This document shows, piece after piece, positions 35,334 through 43,065 of a DNA stretch of 64,000 nt; position 1 is the first letter of the stretch, and every line of letters starts with the position of its first letter. The DNA comes from CAWGHZ01 sp963775315. GTDB taxonomy: Bacteria; Pseudomonadota; Alphaproteobacteria; MPNO01; DASWLB01. The translations under genes and the position numbers were made by a program. The stretch lies in assembly GCA_963775315.1 (NCBI GenBank), contig CAVZIN010000010.1:124001-188000 (forward strand). The letters are read 5' to 3'. The notes beneath the pieces were generated by a model, which worked only from the letters and a program-made list of their open reading frames with translations, was not told the DNA's origin and searched no databases.

Positions 35334-36632
35334 TCAGAACCTGAGGCCGGCGTTCAGCATCACCGTGCCGTCGAGCTGACGGCCCGCGTCGGGGTCGGGC
35401 GCGAGCGGATCGCCGCGCCCGACGCTGGCGCTCAAGGTGAGGCGCGTCGCCTTGCCCGGCGCCTTGGGCATCAGCGGGCTGAAATCGAGCGAGGTGGTGA
35501 GGCGCCAGTCGCTGCCTCCGCCCGCCGGCTCGAGATGCATGGCGAAATGGGCGACGTCGATCCCGGCCGACACTTCCGGGAAGTCGGCCGACCGGTAGGT
35601 GAACCCGAGCCCGCCGCCCATGATGTCCGCAGCCCAGGCCGGTGCCGCGCGTGGCGCATCGCGCGACCCGTAGCCCAGCCGGAATCGGGCTTTCCAGCGA
35701 TCCCGCGACAGCTCCTCGCCGAGCGTGAAGGTGCGGCCGCCGCCGGCCGAGCCGTCGGTGTCTTCGGTCTCGGCGCGGGCGTAGCCGAGCCGCGTCGTCA
35801 CGGGGCCCCAGCGCCAGTCGAGGGAATAATTGTCGTCGAGTTCGCCGAGGCGCGAGGCGACGCTGCCGTCGCCGGAATCGACGCTGACGGAGCGCCGGTC
35901 GGTGCGGCCATAGGTGATGCTGGCCGGCAGCAGCCGGCGCGCGAGCGGATCCGGCGGCCGCAGCGCGGCGAGCGACAGCTCGACCTTCAGTTGGTCGCTG
36001 TGGTCGTCGACGACGGGCGCCCCGTTGCGGCCGTCGGCGTTCGTTTCCGAACGGTCGTAGCCATAGCGCAGCGACAGAGCGTCGAACGCGGCCACCACGC
36101 CGTAGCCGACGGAATCCTGGTCGGGGCCGAGCCCATCTTTGTCGAGCCGGAAGCGCTGTCCCGCCGATCGGTGCCGGCCATAGGCCGAAAGATGCGCCGC
36201 GCCGTCCTTGAGCACGTCGACCTCGACGCGCTGGCGGCTCGCCCCGTCCTCGATGCCGGCGCTCTCCTCCGCGGTGGGATCGATCTGCCAGGGCTCGACG
36301 GCGGCGCCCGGCCCGTCCGGCACCGCGGGGCCTGCCGTCGCCCCGTCAAAGCCGGAGATCACGCGGACCCGGTCGTCGAACGCAGCGAACCGAATCTCGC
36401 CCCCATAAACCTTGTCACCCGCGGCATCGGGGACCGTGTCGGGATCCCGCTGCACATTGCCCGCGATCTTGACGGAAAGGAGATCGGCGCCGATCAGGTC
36501 GCCTTGCACGGCGACCGGGCCATCGGCCTGGGCCATAGCGGCCGTGAGCCAGACCGTCGTCCCGATGCAGAACGGCACAACGGCGGACCAAACGAACCCG
36601 GTCCTGCGCCAAACGACGCGAATGGCGGTCAC
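35334..36632 (-). CDS. Predicted outer-membrane beta-barrel protein, function unknown
   Basis: 432 residues from a GTG start. A signal peptide (FCIGTTVWLTAAMAQADG) is followed by alternating-hydrophobicity segments typical of beta strands, such as LSLRYGYDRSETNADG, NYSLDWRWGPVTTRLGYARA and WKARFRLGYGSRD. The chain ends LDGTVMLNAGLRF; a terminal Phe is the usual barrel-assembly signal. I recognise no specific porin or transporter family. It is a single gene between a CBS gene and the prophage. A CAGGT-GAT-ACCTG dyad lies 59-71 bp upstream (36691-36703). Confidence 0.6.
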   Translation of the reverse strand: MTAIRVVWRRTGFVWSAVVPFCIGTTVWLTAAMAQADGPVAVQGDLIGADLLSVKIAGNVQRDPDTVPDAAGDKVYGGEIRFAAFDDRVRVISGFDGATAGPAVPDGPGAAVEPWQIDPTAEESAGIEDGASRQRVEVDVLKDGAAHLSAYGRHRSAGQRFRLDKDGLGPDQDSVGYGVVAAFDALSLRYGYDRSETNADGRNGAPVVDDHSDQLKVELSLAALRPPDPLARRLLPASITYGRTDRRSVSVDSGDGSVASRLGELDDNYSLDWRWGPVTTRLGYARAETEDTDGSAGGGRTFTLGEELSRDRWKARFRLGYGSRDAPRAAPAWAADIMGGGLGFTYRSADFPEVSAGIDVAHFAMHLEPAGGGSDWRLTTSLDFSPLMPKAPGKATRLTLSASVGRGDPLAPDPDAGRQLDGTVMLNAGLRF

Positions 36633-36731
36633 CCCTGGCCGCGCGCCTTGGCGCGGCTTCCCTCGATCCCTAGCGCATTCTTGTTGCCGACAGGTGATAC
36701 CTGCCGACCCCGCGATTGTCGACGAACGTGG

Positions 36732-37034
36732 TTAACGGCCGGTAAGCGTCGACACGCCGCGGTCGAGCGCAGCCAGCACCGCGCGATGACGCGCGAGCGC
36801 CCGAAGAAAGGCCGATTTGTTGCGCCGGTGGCGGTCGTTCAGCCGCTCGATACGCGCCAGGTTCTCGGCAACCGCCCGGTCGCTTTCGCGAATCAGCCGC
36901 TCGATCGCGCCGACCGTCGCCTCGAGCCGTTCGGCCGCCAGGGCCGACCGGCGCCAGGCCCAGGGCGGCAACACATCATAGCGGCGCTCGAGCGCGTCCA
37001 TCCGCGCGAGCCGCGCAATTGGTTCGGGACGCAT
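36732..37034 (-). CDS. Small helical protein under phage operator control
   Basis: 100 residues, rich in Arg, Leu and Ala and mostly helical (ERLEATVGAIERLIRESDRA; NKSAFLRALARHRAVLAALD). No known domain is recognised. Its ATG has a strong GGAGGGGGAGG ribosome site. Upstream it has a promoter with TTGACA and TAATAA holding the same operator type as the phage repressor region, so it belongs to the prophage regulon. It may be an early leftward protein, in the position of lambda N or an immunity gene, but this rests on position only. Confidence 0.6.
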   Translation of the reverse strand: MRPEPIARLARMDALERRYDVLPPWAWRRSALAAERLEATVGAIERLIRESDRAVAENLARIERLNDRHRRNKSAFLRALARHRAVLAALDRGVSTLTGR

Positions 37035-37066
37035 GGCGCCTCCCCCTCCGATTCACAACGACAATT

Positions 37067-37114
37067 ATTACGCTTTTCGCAATCTTTGTCAAGGAAAATT
37101 GCGAATGACGTAAC
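37067..37114 (-). promoter_or_regulatory. Leftward phage promoter with two operators
   Basis: Minus-strand -35 TTGACA (37092-37087), 16-bp spacer, -10 TAATAA (37070-37065). An operator ATTGCG-N5-CGTAAT (37083-37067) fills the spacer and enters the -10. A second copy, ATTGCG-N5-CGTAAC, lies at 37098-37114 just upstream of the -35. Operator centres are 31 bp apart. It drives the 100-residue gene. Confidence 0.75.
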
Positions 37115-37134
37115 ATCCGGACGTATGCGACGGG

Positions 37135-37758
37135 CTAGCCGCGGAGCCGATGCCACATCACCGGGGCGATCCACTCCAGCTCGACGTCGTGCTCGATCGG
37201 CACCGCCGCATTGATCGAGACGAGGGTGAAGACGCCGGGCCGCGAGCCGCGCTCGAGCAGCTTCACCAGCTTGCGCCCGTCGACGGTCTGGACCACGCAT
37301 TCCGTCCCGTAGCAGCGCTCGGGGTTCAACCCGCGCTCGCGCGAATAGCCGATCAGCTCGCCGTCCTTGAAGCGCGGCGCCATCGAGTTGCCCCGCACCT
37401 TGACGGCGAACCCGCCGTCGCCTTCGTCCGGTGGCGGCTCGATCTCGTCCATTCCCGCGCCTTGCGAATGGTCGTCCAGAGCGAAGATCGTTTCGCCCGC
37501 GCCGACATAGCCGACGACCGGAATCCGCCGGCGGACCTGGACGGCCGCCTTGCCGAGCCGGGCCACCACCTCGTCGAGCCCCGTCTCCAGGAACTCGGCG
37601 ATGTCGACCGCCTCATCGTAGGACACGCGCCGGCGCTTGTTGAGAATCTCGGTGACGCGCGCGGCATCGAGCCCGAGATGGGCGGCAAGTCCGCGCTGGG
37701 ACTTGCCGAGCGTTCTCAGCCGATCCTGGAACCACTGCTTGTCGGGCGCGCCGGTCAT
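37135..37758 (-). CDS. Phage repressor: helix-turn-helix plus S24 (LexA/CI-type) peptidase domain
   Basis: 207 residues. The N-terminal helix-turn-helix reads SQRGLAAHLGLDAARVTEIL. The C-terminal S24 domain has the nucleophile Ser in VRGNSMAPRFKDGELIG and the general-base Lys in GRKLVKLLERG. An Ala-Gly cleavage-like site lies in VVGYVGAGETIFAL. It should bind the ATTGCG-N5-CGTAAT operators on both sides and be inactivated by RecA-stimulated self-cleavage. ATG 37758 has no Shine-Dalgarno; a possible -35 TTGCGC and -10 CATACT place transcription start at or next to the ATG, as in leaderless cI mRNA. Divergent from the rightward early operon. Confidence 0.88.
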   Translation of the reverse strand: MTGAPDKQWFQDRLRTLGKSQRGLAAHLGLDAARVTEILNKRRRVSYDEAVDIAEFLETGLDEVVARLGKAAVQVRRRIPVVGYVGAGETIFALDDHSQGAGMDEIEPPPDEGDGGFAVKVRGNSMAPRFKDGELIGYSRERGLNPERCYGTECVVQTVDGRKLVKLLERGSRPGVFTLVSINAAVPIEHDVELEWIAPVMWHRLRG

Positions 37759-37799
37759 GAAACCAGTATGCCGGCGCAATGTGACCTGCGCAACGAAAA

Positions 37800-37849
37800 A
37801 TTGCGTATAGCGCAATATTGGCTTGACATGAAATTGCGAATACCGTAAT
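37800..37849 (+). promoter_or_regulatory. Rightward phage promoter with two operators
   Basis: -35 TTGACA (37823-37828), 17-bp spacer, -10 TAATGA (37846-37851). Operator ATTGCG-N5-CGTAAT (37833-37849) covers the spacer and -10, and a perfect dyad ATTGCG-N5-CGCAAT (37800-37816) lies upstream. Centres are 33 bp apart, nearly the same layout as the leftward module. The predicted start of transcription falls on or beside the ATG at 37859. Confidence 0.78.
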
Positions 37850-37858
37850 GATGTCACC

Positions 37859-38158
37859 ATGACGAGCATGGTCCCCGGCCGCATCGCGGCCCATGCGGAG
37901 AAGGTCCCGACGGACCTTCCCCGCCTCGCCCCATCCTCCGGTCCCGACCAGGCGCCCGACGAGGGCGGGTGCCGCTTCATTGCTGCCGATGTCGACTGGC
38001 GCCGGTGGTCCTATTGCGGGCGGCCCGTGGCGCGCGGCGCCTGGTGTCCCGCGCACGACGCGGCGGTCCACCGCTGGCGCGGCCTGATGGAACGCCAGCG
38101 GCTGGGCGAAGAGATCATCCGCCGCATGGCCGAGGGAGAGACCGATGAGCAGCCCTGA
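37859..38158 (+). CDS. GcrA-like C-terminal zinc-knuckle protein
   Basis: 99 residues. The core C-RFIAADVDWRRWSYCG then ARGAWCPAHDAAVH has the Cys-Cys-Cys-His spacing and flanking residues of the C-terminal part of GcrA, the CcrM-dependent cell-cycle regulator of alphaproteobacteria. GcrA's N-terminal DNA-binding helix-turn-helix is absent. It is the first gene of the rightward early operon under direct repressor control and overlaps the next gene by 14 bp. It could act on host RNA polymerase or on the phage late promoters. The resemblance is by eye and the role is inference. Confidence 0.5.
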   Translation: MTSMVPGRIAAHAEKVPTDLPRLAPSSGPDQAPDEGGCRFIAADVDWRRWSYCGRPVARGAWCPAHDAAVHRWRGLMERQRLGEEIIRRMAEGETDEQP

Positions 38159-38681
38159 CGCAGCCGGCCGCACGCCTGCCAAGGACCGGCCCTGGGCCAT
38201 CGAGAACCTGCCGATCCCGGGCGGGCGCATCGCCGACCTGGTCAGCGAGGGGGACCCGGATTGCCGGCCGGTCGCCCATCACCGCGTGGTCGACACGATC
38301 GGCCTTCTGGAGCGCAACGGCACCATTACGCCGGACATGGCGATGGCCGCCGAGGCGTTCGCCCGCGACTTCCGCACCGCCCACCTCGCCGGGATCCGAA
38401 CCGCCTCGCTGATCCGCGTCGATTCCTCGCGACGTCCCGAGCGTCCGCACGGCAACGAGGGCGCGCGGCGGCGCGTGCTGCGCGACATGGAAGCGCTCGG
38501 CGGCCTCGGCGCACCGGGGGCCCAGGCGGTGTGGCACGTGGTGGGGCTCGAAGAGTCGCTGCGTGAGTGGTCCCACAGCGACGCGTGGCAGGGAAAGCCG
38601 ATCCGGTACTATGCGGCGCAAGGCGTTTTGGTCGCCGCGCTGGGGGTCTTGGCTCGGGTACGCAGCGCCGCGAAGTTCTAG
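38145..38681 (+). CDS. DUF6456-like phage protein
   Basis: 178 residues. The conserved-looking region runs from MAMAAEAFARDFRTAHLAGI through RRRVLRDMEALGGLGAPGAQ to WHVVGLEESLREW and GVLVAALGVLARV. That pattern (aligned helices ending in a helix-turn-helix-like segment) matches, to my eye, the DUF6456 group found in alphaproteobacterial prophages and chromosomes. It is the only early gene besides the GcrA-like one and lies directly before the double promoter/attenuator leader, so it is a candidate late-gene activator or antiterminator. Confidence 0.55.
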   Translation: MSSPDAAGRTPAKDRPWAIENLPIPGGRIADLVSEGDPDCRPVAHHRVVDTIGLLERNGTITPDMAMAAEAFARDFRTAHLAGIRTASLIRVDSSRRPERPHGNEGARRRVLRDMEALGGLGAPGAQAVWHVVGLEESLREWSHSDAWQGKPIRYYAAQGVLVAALGVLARVRSAAKF

Positions 38682-38692
38682 GAATAAACAGC

Positions 38693-38778
38693 TTGACAAG
38701 TGCTGCGCCATAGTCTAAAAGGGGCCCTACACTGTGACAAAGGGCCCGCTGAAACTCAGGCTGAGCGGGCCTTTTTTT
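38693..38778 (+). promoter_or_regulatory. Promoter P1 with antiterminator/terminator leader
   Basis: TTGACA (38693-38698), 17 bp, TAAAAG (38716-38721). In the short leader, GGGCCCT (38722-38728) can pair with AGGGCCC (38741-38747). Alternatively GGCCCGCT (38743-38750) pairs with AGCGGGCC (38764-38771), followed by seven T. The two stems share bases and exclude each other, the layout of a transcription attenuator. Confidence 0.75.
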
Positions 38779-38818
38779 GTTTCCCCACAGGAGCGTGGCG
38801 TCGTTAGGATTTTTATCC

Positions 38819-38970
38819 TTGACAAGCGCTGCACCATAGTGTATAACCCGCGTCACGGTCGAGACGAGGGCCCCGCGGCGAAACTCTTGCCGGAGCAGCC
38901 ACCGGGTCCCCTATCCGCCGCGGGAGAGATCCCCTAGCCTGGGTAGGCGCGGGTCTCTCCCTTTTCTTTT
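38819..38970 (+). promoter_or_regulatory. Promoter P2, near-copy of P1, with a second leader terminator
   Basis: TTGACA (38819-38824), 17 bp, TATAAC (38842-38847). The spacer AGCGCTGCACCATAGTG matches that of P1 at 14 of 17 positions. Downstream, CCCGCGGCG (38872-38880) can pair with CGCCGCGGG (38916-38924). Its last bases are also needed for the alternative stem GGGAGAGA (38922-38929) / TCTCTCCC (38954-38961), followed by TTTTCTTTT. Confidence 0.72.
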
Positions 38971-38980
38971 CGGCCATTTA

Positions 38981-39010
38981 CGGCGCCCCTTGCGGGCGCC
39001 GTTTTCTTTT
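38981..39010 (+). terminator. Intrinsic terminator before the terminase genes
   Basis: CGGCGCCC (38981-38988) pairs with GGGCGCCG (38994-39001), then TTTTCTTTT. It lies between the P2 leader and the first late gene, so late transcription must pass it. Confidence 0.8.
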
Positions 39011-39032
39011 TCCAGCCACAGGACCGGAGCCA

Positions 39033-39296
39033 ATGTCGGACAGGACCGCCCGAGCCGGAGAGACTCGCGCCGCGCCGCCAAGCCCGCTCGACGTGCAGCT
39101 CGCGACCATGCGGGCGCTCTTCGCCGCCGCGAAGAAGAGAGGGAAGATCGTCGACATCGAACTGGCGCGCCAGGCATGCGACATCGCCAAACTCGCCGCG
39201 CCCTACGTACACGCCCGCCTCGGCACCACGGAGCCGGCGCCCGAAGCGCGGGTGCGTCACGAGGACGTGCTCGACCAGCTCGATGGCCCGTCGTGA
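39033..39296 (+). CDS. Small phage protein before the large terminase (possible small terminase)
   Basis: 87 residues: a flexible N-terminus followed by helices (LDVQLATMRALFAAAKKRGK; DIELARQACDIAKLAAPYVH) and an acidic tail. No family is recognised. The position directly before the large terminase, with a GTGA stop-start overlap, suggests a small terminase subunit or an accessory to packaging, but no DNA-binding motif is evident. GGAG lies 3 nt before the ATG. Confidence 0.6.
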   Translation: MSDRTARAGETRAAPPSPLDVQLATMRALFAAAKKRGKIVDIELARQACDIAKLAAPYVHARLGTTEPAPEARVRHEDVLDQLDGPS

Positions 39297-40843
39297 ACGA
39301 GCTGAAAATCCCGCAGCGCCGCCGGCTGAAGGGGGACTTCCCGCTCTACGCGGAGAAGTGCCTGCGCATTCGGCCGAAATCGGGCGGGCTGGTGACGTTC
39401 GCGCTCAACCCGGTCCAGCGACGCTTGCACCAAGCCGCCGAGGCGCAGCGCGCGCAGACCGGGCGCGTGCGGGCGATCGTGCTGAAGGCGCGCCAGCCGG
39501 GCGTTTCAACCTATGTCGAGGGACGGTTCTACTGGAAGGTGACCCACCTGAAGGGCGTGCGCGCCTATATCCTCACCCATCGCGACCAGGCGACCAACAA
39601 CCTGTTTGCCATCGCCAAGCGGTTCCATGACAACTGCCCCGTCTCGGTGCGGCCGGAGTTGCGCGCGTCGAACGCCGAGGAGCTGGAGTTCGGCGCGCTC
39701 GATTCCGGCTATCGGGTCGGCACGGCCAAGGCAGCGGGTGTCGGCCGGTCGGACACGATCCAGTTCTTCCACGGGTCGGAGGTGGCGCAATGGCCGCGCG
39801 CCGACGAACACGCCGCGGGCGTGCTGCAGGCCGTCGCTGAGGCGCCGGACACGGAGGTCTGGCTGGAATCGACGGCGCGCGGCGCGGGCGGGCTGTTCCA
39901 CAACCTGTGGCGCGCGGCCGAGGCGGGCGAGAGCGGCTATCTCGCCCTGTTCGTGCCGTGGTTCGAGCACGCCGACTACCGCGTTACGCCGCCGCCCGGC
40001 TGGGCCGCGCCGCCGTCTTTCGCCGAGTACGGCGCGCTGCACCGGCTTGCGCCCGACCAGCTTCACTGGGCATGGGCGAAGAACGCGGAGATCGCGGGCG
40101 CGGCCGGGCTCGGCACCGACGAGCCGTGCTGGCGCTTCCGCCAGGAATACCCCGCCGACGCGGGCGAGGCCTTCCGCGCGAGCCGCACCGACGGGTTCAT
40201 CGCCCCGCATCTGGTGCTCCGCGCGCGTGACTTCGTGCCGCCACCGCAGGACCACGCGGCGCTGGTGATCGGTTGCGACTTCGCCCGCGGCGTACGCGAC
40301 TGGAACTGGTTCGTCGACCGCCAGGGTCGCACGGCCGGCACCAAGGTGAACGAGCGGTTCCATTCGGACGATATCGAGGACATCGCGGGCCGGCTCGCCC
40401 GCATCGTCGACCGCACAGGCCCCGCCATGTGCTTTCTGGACTCGGGCGGCGGCGGCGCGGCGGTGCACGACATATTGCGCGCACGCGGCTACGGCCGCCG
40501 GCTCGCCCTGGTCAATTTCGGCGGCGCGCCGCGCGACGTGCGCCGCTGGGCGAACAAGCGGGCCGAAATGTGGGGCGAGCTGCGCGACTGGCTGGCCGAT
40601 CCCGGCGGCGCGTCGTTGCCGGACGACGACGTGCTGGACGCCGAGCTGACCGCGCCCGGCTTCCGCTACAACGCGAACCAGCAGGTCGTGCTGGAGGACA
40701 AGGAATCGATCCGGGCCCGGCTGGGCAGCTCGACGGATGGCGGCGACGCCCTCGCTCTGACCTTCGCCGCCCCGCTCGGTCCGCCAACCTTGCGTCGCAC
40801 CGCGCCGCGGAGTGAGGGCGGCTACGCCGTCCACGGCTGGTAG
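39293..40843 (+). CDS. Phage terminase large subunit
   Basis: 516 residues from a GTG overlapping the previous stop. The ATPase half has KARQPGVSTYVEGRFYWKVT (Walker-A-like adenine/phosphate region), ILTHRDQATNNLFAIAKRFH and the acidic FFHGSEVAQWP; the coupling motif region LESTARGAGG follows. The nuclease half shows RNase H-type acidic residues in LVIGCDFARGVRDWNWFVDR and CFLDSGGGGAAVHDIL. It packages DNA into procapsids through the portal. Confidence 0.87.
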   Translation: MNELKIPQRRRLKGDFPLYAEKCLRIRPKSGGLVTFALNPVQRRLHQAAEAQRAQTGRVRAIVLKARQPGVSTYVEGRFYWKVTHLKGVRAYILTHRDQATNNLFAIAKRFHDNCPVSVRPELRASNAEELEFGALDSGYRVGTAKAAGVGRSDTIQFFHGSEVAQWPRADEHAAGVLQAVAEAPDTEVWLESTARGAGGLFHNLWRAAEAGESGYLALFVPWFEHADYRVTPPPGWAAPPSFAEYGALHRLAPDQLHWAWAKNAEIAGAAGLGTDEPCWRFRQEYPADAGEAFRASRTDGFIAPHLVLRARDFVPPPQDHAALVIGCDFARGVRDWNWFVDRQGRTAGTKVNERFHSDDIEDIAGRLARIVDRTGPAMCFLDSGGGGAAVHDILRARGYGRRLALVNFGGAPRDVRRWANKRAEMWGELRDWLADPGGASLPDDDVLDAELTAPGFRYNANQQVVLEDKESIRARLGSSTDGGDALALTFAAPLGPPTLRRTAPRSEGGYAVHGW

Positions 40844-40851
40844 TCGCGTCC

Positions 40852-41205
40852 ATGCGCGCCATCGCCGTGTTCCACGACCACGGCGGCGGCCGGCTGCGTC
40901 CGTTCCTGCGGCCGGGCTTCCGCCATGTCTTCTGCGCCGTCCGGAGCGGCGCCTACTGGATCGTCGTCGACGGCCGAAACGGCCTGCCGGAGATCGAGGT
41001 GGCGGCGGGCGCCGAGATCGACCTCGCCGCGTTCTATCGCGGTCTCGGCTACAGCGTGGCCGAGATCGCCGCCCTGCCGCGCCCGCCTCGCCAGCCCGTC
41101 GCGCTCGTCACTTGCGTCGGCGCGGCGAAGCGCGTGCTGGGCGTGCGTGCGCCCTTCGCCCTTACGCCCTACCGGCTCTGGAAACGCCTATCCCACCCAG
41201 AATAG
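40852..41205 (+). CDS. Hypothetical phage protein
   Basis: 117 residues. I recognise no domain. The sequence AVFHDHGGGRLRPFLRPGFR, then VRSGAYWIVVDGRNGLPEIE, reads like a small mixed alpha/beta protein seen between terminase and portal genes in some podoviruses. It starts 8 bp after the terminase stop and is co-directional with the late operon. Confidence 0.6.
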   Translation: MRAIAVFHDHGGGRLRPFLRPGFRHVFCAVRSGAYWIVVDGRNGLPEIEVAAGAEIDLAAFYRGLGYSVAEIAALPRPPRQPVALVTCVGAAKRVLGVRAPFALTPYRLWKRLSHPE

Positions 41206-41214
41206 GAGGCCTTC

Positions 41215-41436
41215 ATGTCGTCTCTGTTCAGCCCGCCCTCGCCGCCCATGCCACCGCCGCCAGCGCCGCCGCCGACCGCGGCGGACCCGGCGGTGCAGCA
41301 GGAGAAGGATCGCGCGCGCCAGGCGCAACTTCGCCGCATGGGGATGCGCGCCGCCATCCTGACGAGCGGCCTCGGCGATACCAGTGCCGCGCCGGTCAGC
41401 CGCCCGTCGCTGCTCGGCCAGGCGGGGAAGCTCTAG
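41215..41436 (+). CDS. Short proline-rich phage protein preceding the portal
   Basis: 73 residues: a Pro-rich N-terminus (LFSPPSPPMPPPPAPPP), a basic helix with KDRARQAQLRRMGMRAAILT, and SGLGDTSAAP. Short proteins with the same Pro-rich start and an ILTSGLGD-like motif are common directly upstream of podovirus portal genes; their role is unknown. AGGAGG precedes the ATG, and the TAG stop is followed at once by the portal ATG. Confidence 0.7.
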   Translation: MSSLFSPPSPPMPPPPAPPPTAADPAVQQEKDRARQAQLRRMGMRAAILTSGLGDTSAAPVSRPSLLGQAGKL

Positions 41437-43065
41437 ATGGAGGGGCACATCGACGACATCCTCGCCCGCTTCAAGACGCTCGCGGACGAGCGCCGCGAGT
41501 GGGACGCGCACTGGCAGGAGCTCGCCGAGGTGATGCTGCCGCGTCGCGCCTCCTTTACCACCGAGGCGCGGCCCGGCGCAAAGCGCAGCGAAAAGATCTT
41601 CGACGGCACGCCGATGCTGGCGCGCCGCGGCTTGGCCGCCGCGATCGACGGGTTGCTGAAGCCCAAATCCGCACGCTGTTTCCGTGTCCAGACCGAGGAC
41701 GACGCGCTCGACCGCGACGATCATGTTCGGGCCTGGCTCGACCGGGTCGAGGACCGGCTATTCGCCGCCCTGTACAACCCCCGTGCGCGCTTCGTGCAGC
41801 GCTCGGGCGAGGTCGACGACGATCTGGTCACGTTCGGCACCGGCGTCCTCTACATCGGCGAGTCGCGTTCGCTCGACCGGCTCACGTTCCGGTCGTCGCA
41901 CCTGCGCGATACGTTCATCGTGGAAAGCGGCGACGGCGAGGTGGACACCGTCTTTCTTCGGCTGCGCCTTACGGCGTGTCAGGCCGTGCAGCGCTTCGGC
42001 GCCGATAATGTCGGCGAGCGGACGCGCGAGGCGATCGCCGCCGGCCGGCCGGACGAGAAGCTGGTATTCCTGCAAGTGGTCGGGCCGCGCACAATGCGCG
42101 ACCCGCGCCGGACAGATGCGCGCAACCTGGCCTTCGCCTCTCTGATCATCGACGTCGCGTCAGAATCTCTGGTGGCAGAATCGGGGTTCCACGAGTTCCC
42201 GTTCGCCGTGCCGCGCTGGGACACCGCCTCGGGCGAGGTGTACGGCCGATCCCCCGGCATGCTGGCCCTTCCCGATGCCAACACGCTGCAACAGATGGGG
42301 AAGACCATCCTGGTCGCCGGCCACAAGGCGGTCGACCCGCCTCTGGTGCAGATCAACGACGCGGTCATCGGGACGGCGCGCACCTTCCCCGGCGGGGTGA
42401 GCTATGTCGATGCCCAGGCGCTGCGCGATCTGGGCGGGGTGCGTCCGATTGCGCCGCTTGATCTCGGCGGCAACATCCCGCTCGGCCGCGAGATGCAGCA
42501 GCACACGCGCAGCCAGATCGAGGCGGCGTTCTTCCGCAACGTGTTCCACCTGCCCGTTGGCGGACCGCAGATGACCGCGACCGAGGTACTGGAGCGGAAG
42601 GAAGAGTTCCTTCGCACCATCGGCCCGGTCGTGGGACGGCTCGAGACCGACTATATCGGCGTCGTGCCGCAGCGCGCCTTCATGATCCTGCTGCGCGCCG
42701 GGGCGTTCGGTCCGCCACCTCCGGCACTGGCCGGCGGAAAGGTGCGCTTCACCGTGTCGTCGGCGGTGGAGCAGGCACGGAAGCAGATCGAGGCGGCCGG
42801 CGCGGCGCGCGCGATGGAGCTTCTGGCGCCATTCTTCGCCGCCCGGCCCGAGCTGATGGACAATTTCGACACCGACGCGATCGCGCGTGACGTGCCGGAC
42901 ATCTTCGGCCTGCCACGCGACTGGCTGCGGCCGGAGGGTCAGGTCCGGGCCGTGCGCGAGGCGCGCCAGGCGGGCCAGCAAGCCGAGGCGTTGCTGCAGG
43001 GCGCGGGCAAGGTGGCCGAGATCGCCGCCAAGCTGGGCCATGCGCCCGCACCGGGGGCGGCATGA
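41437..43065 (+). CDS. Portal (head-to-tail connector) protein
   Basis: 542 residues of the podovirus head-to-tail connector family. Typical features are DEAR-like start FKTLADERREWDAHWQELAE then MLPRR, IFDGTPMLARRGLAAAIDGL, LVTFGTGVLYIGESRSLDRL, and MTATEVLERKEEFLRTIGPV followed by RLETDYIGV. It forms the dodecameric ring through which DNA is packaged and ejected. It overlaps the next gene by ATGA. Confidence 0.9.
   Translation: MEGHIDDILARFKTLADERREWDAHWQELAEVMLPRRASFTTEARPGAKRSEKIFDGTPMLARRGLAAAIDGLLKPKSARCFRVQTEDDALDRDDHVRAWLDRVEDRLFAALYNPRARFVQRSGEVDDDLVTFGTGVLYIGESRSLDRLTFRSSHLRDTFIVESGDGEVDTVFLRLRLTACQAVQRFGADNVGERTREAIAAGRPDEKLVFLQVVGPRTMRDPRRTDARNLAFASLIIDVASESLVAESGFHEFPFAVPRWDTASGEVYGRSPGMLALPDANTLQQMGKTILVAGHKAVDPPLVQINDAVIGTARTFPGGVSYVDAQALRDLGGVRPIAPLDLGGNIPLGREMQQHTRSQIEAAFFRNVFHLPVGGPQMTATEVLERKEEFLRTIGPVVGRLETDYIGVVPQRAFMILLRAGAFGPPPPALAGGKVRFTVSSAVEQARKQIEAAGAARAMELLAPFFAARPELMDNFDTDAIARDVPDIFGLPRDWLRPEGQVRAVREARQAGQQAEALLQGAGKVAEIAAKLGHAPAPGAA

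Noticed and set aside
36650..36731. Possible left attachment site matching the tRNA-Pro 3' end
   Set aside because: Direct comparison with the tRNA 3' sequence shows no duplicated stretch here; only a short CAGGT-GAT-ACCTG dyad is present.
38734..38937. 67-codon GTG-started frame running through the P1/P2 leader region
   Set aside because: It crosses both terminator structures and the second promoter, has no ribosome site and no conserved features.
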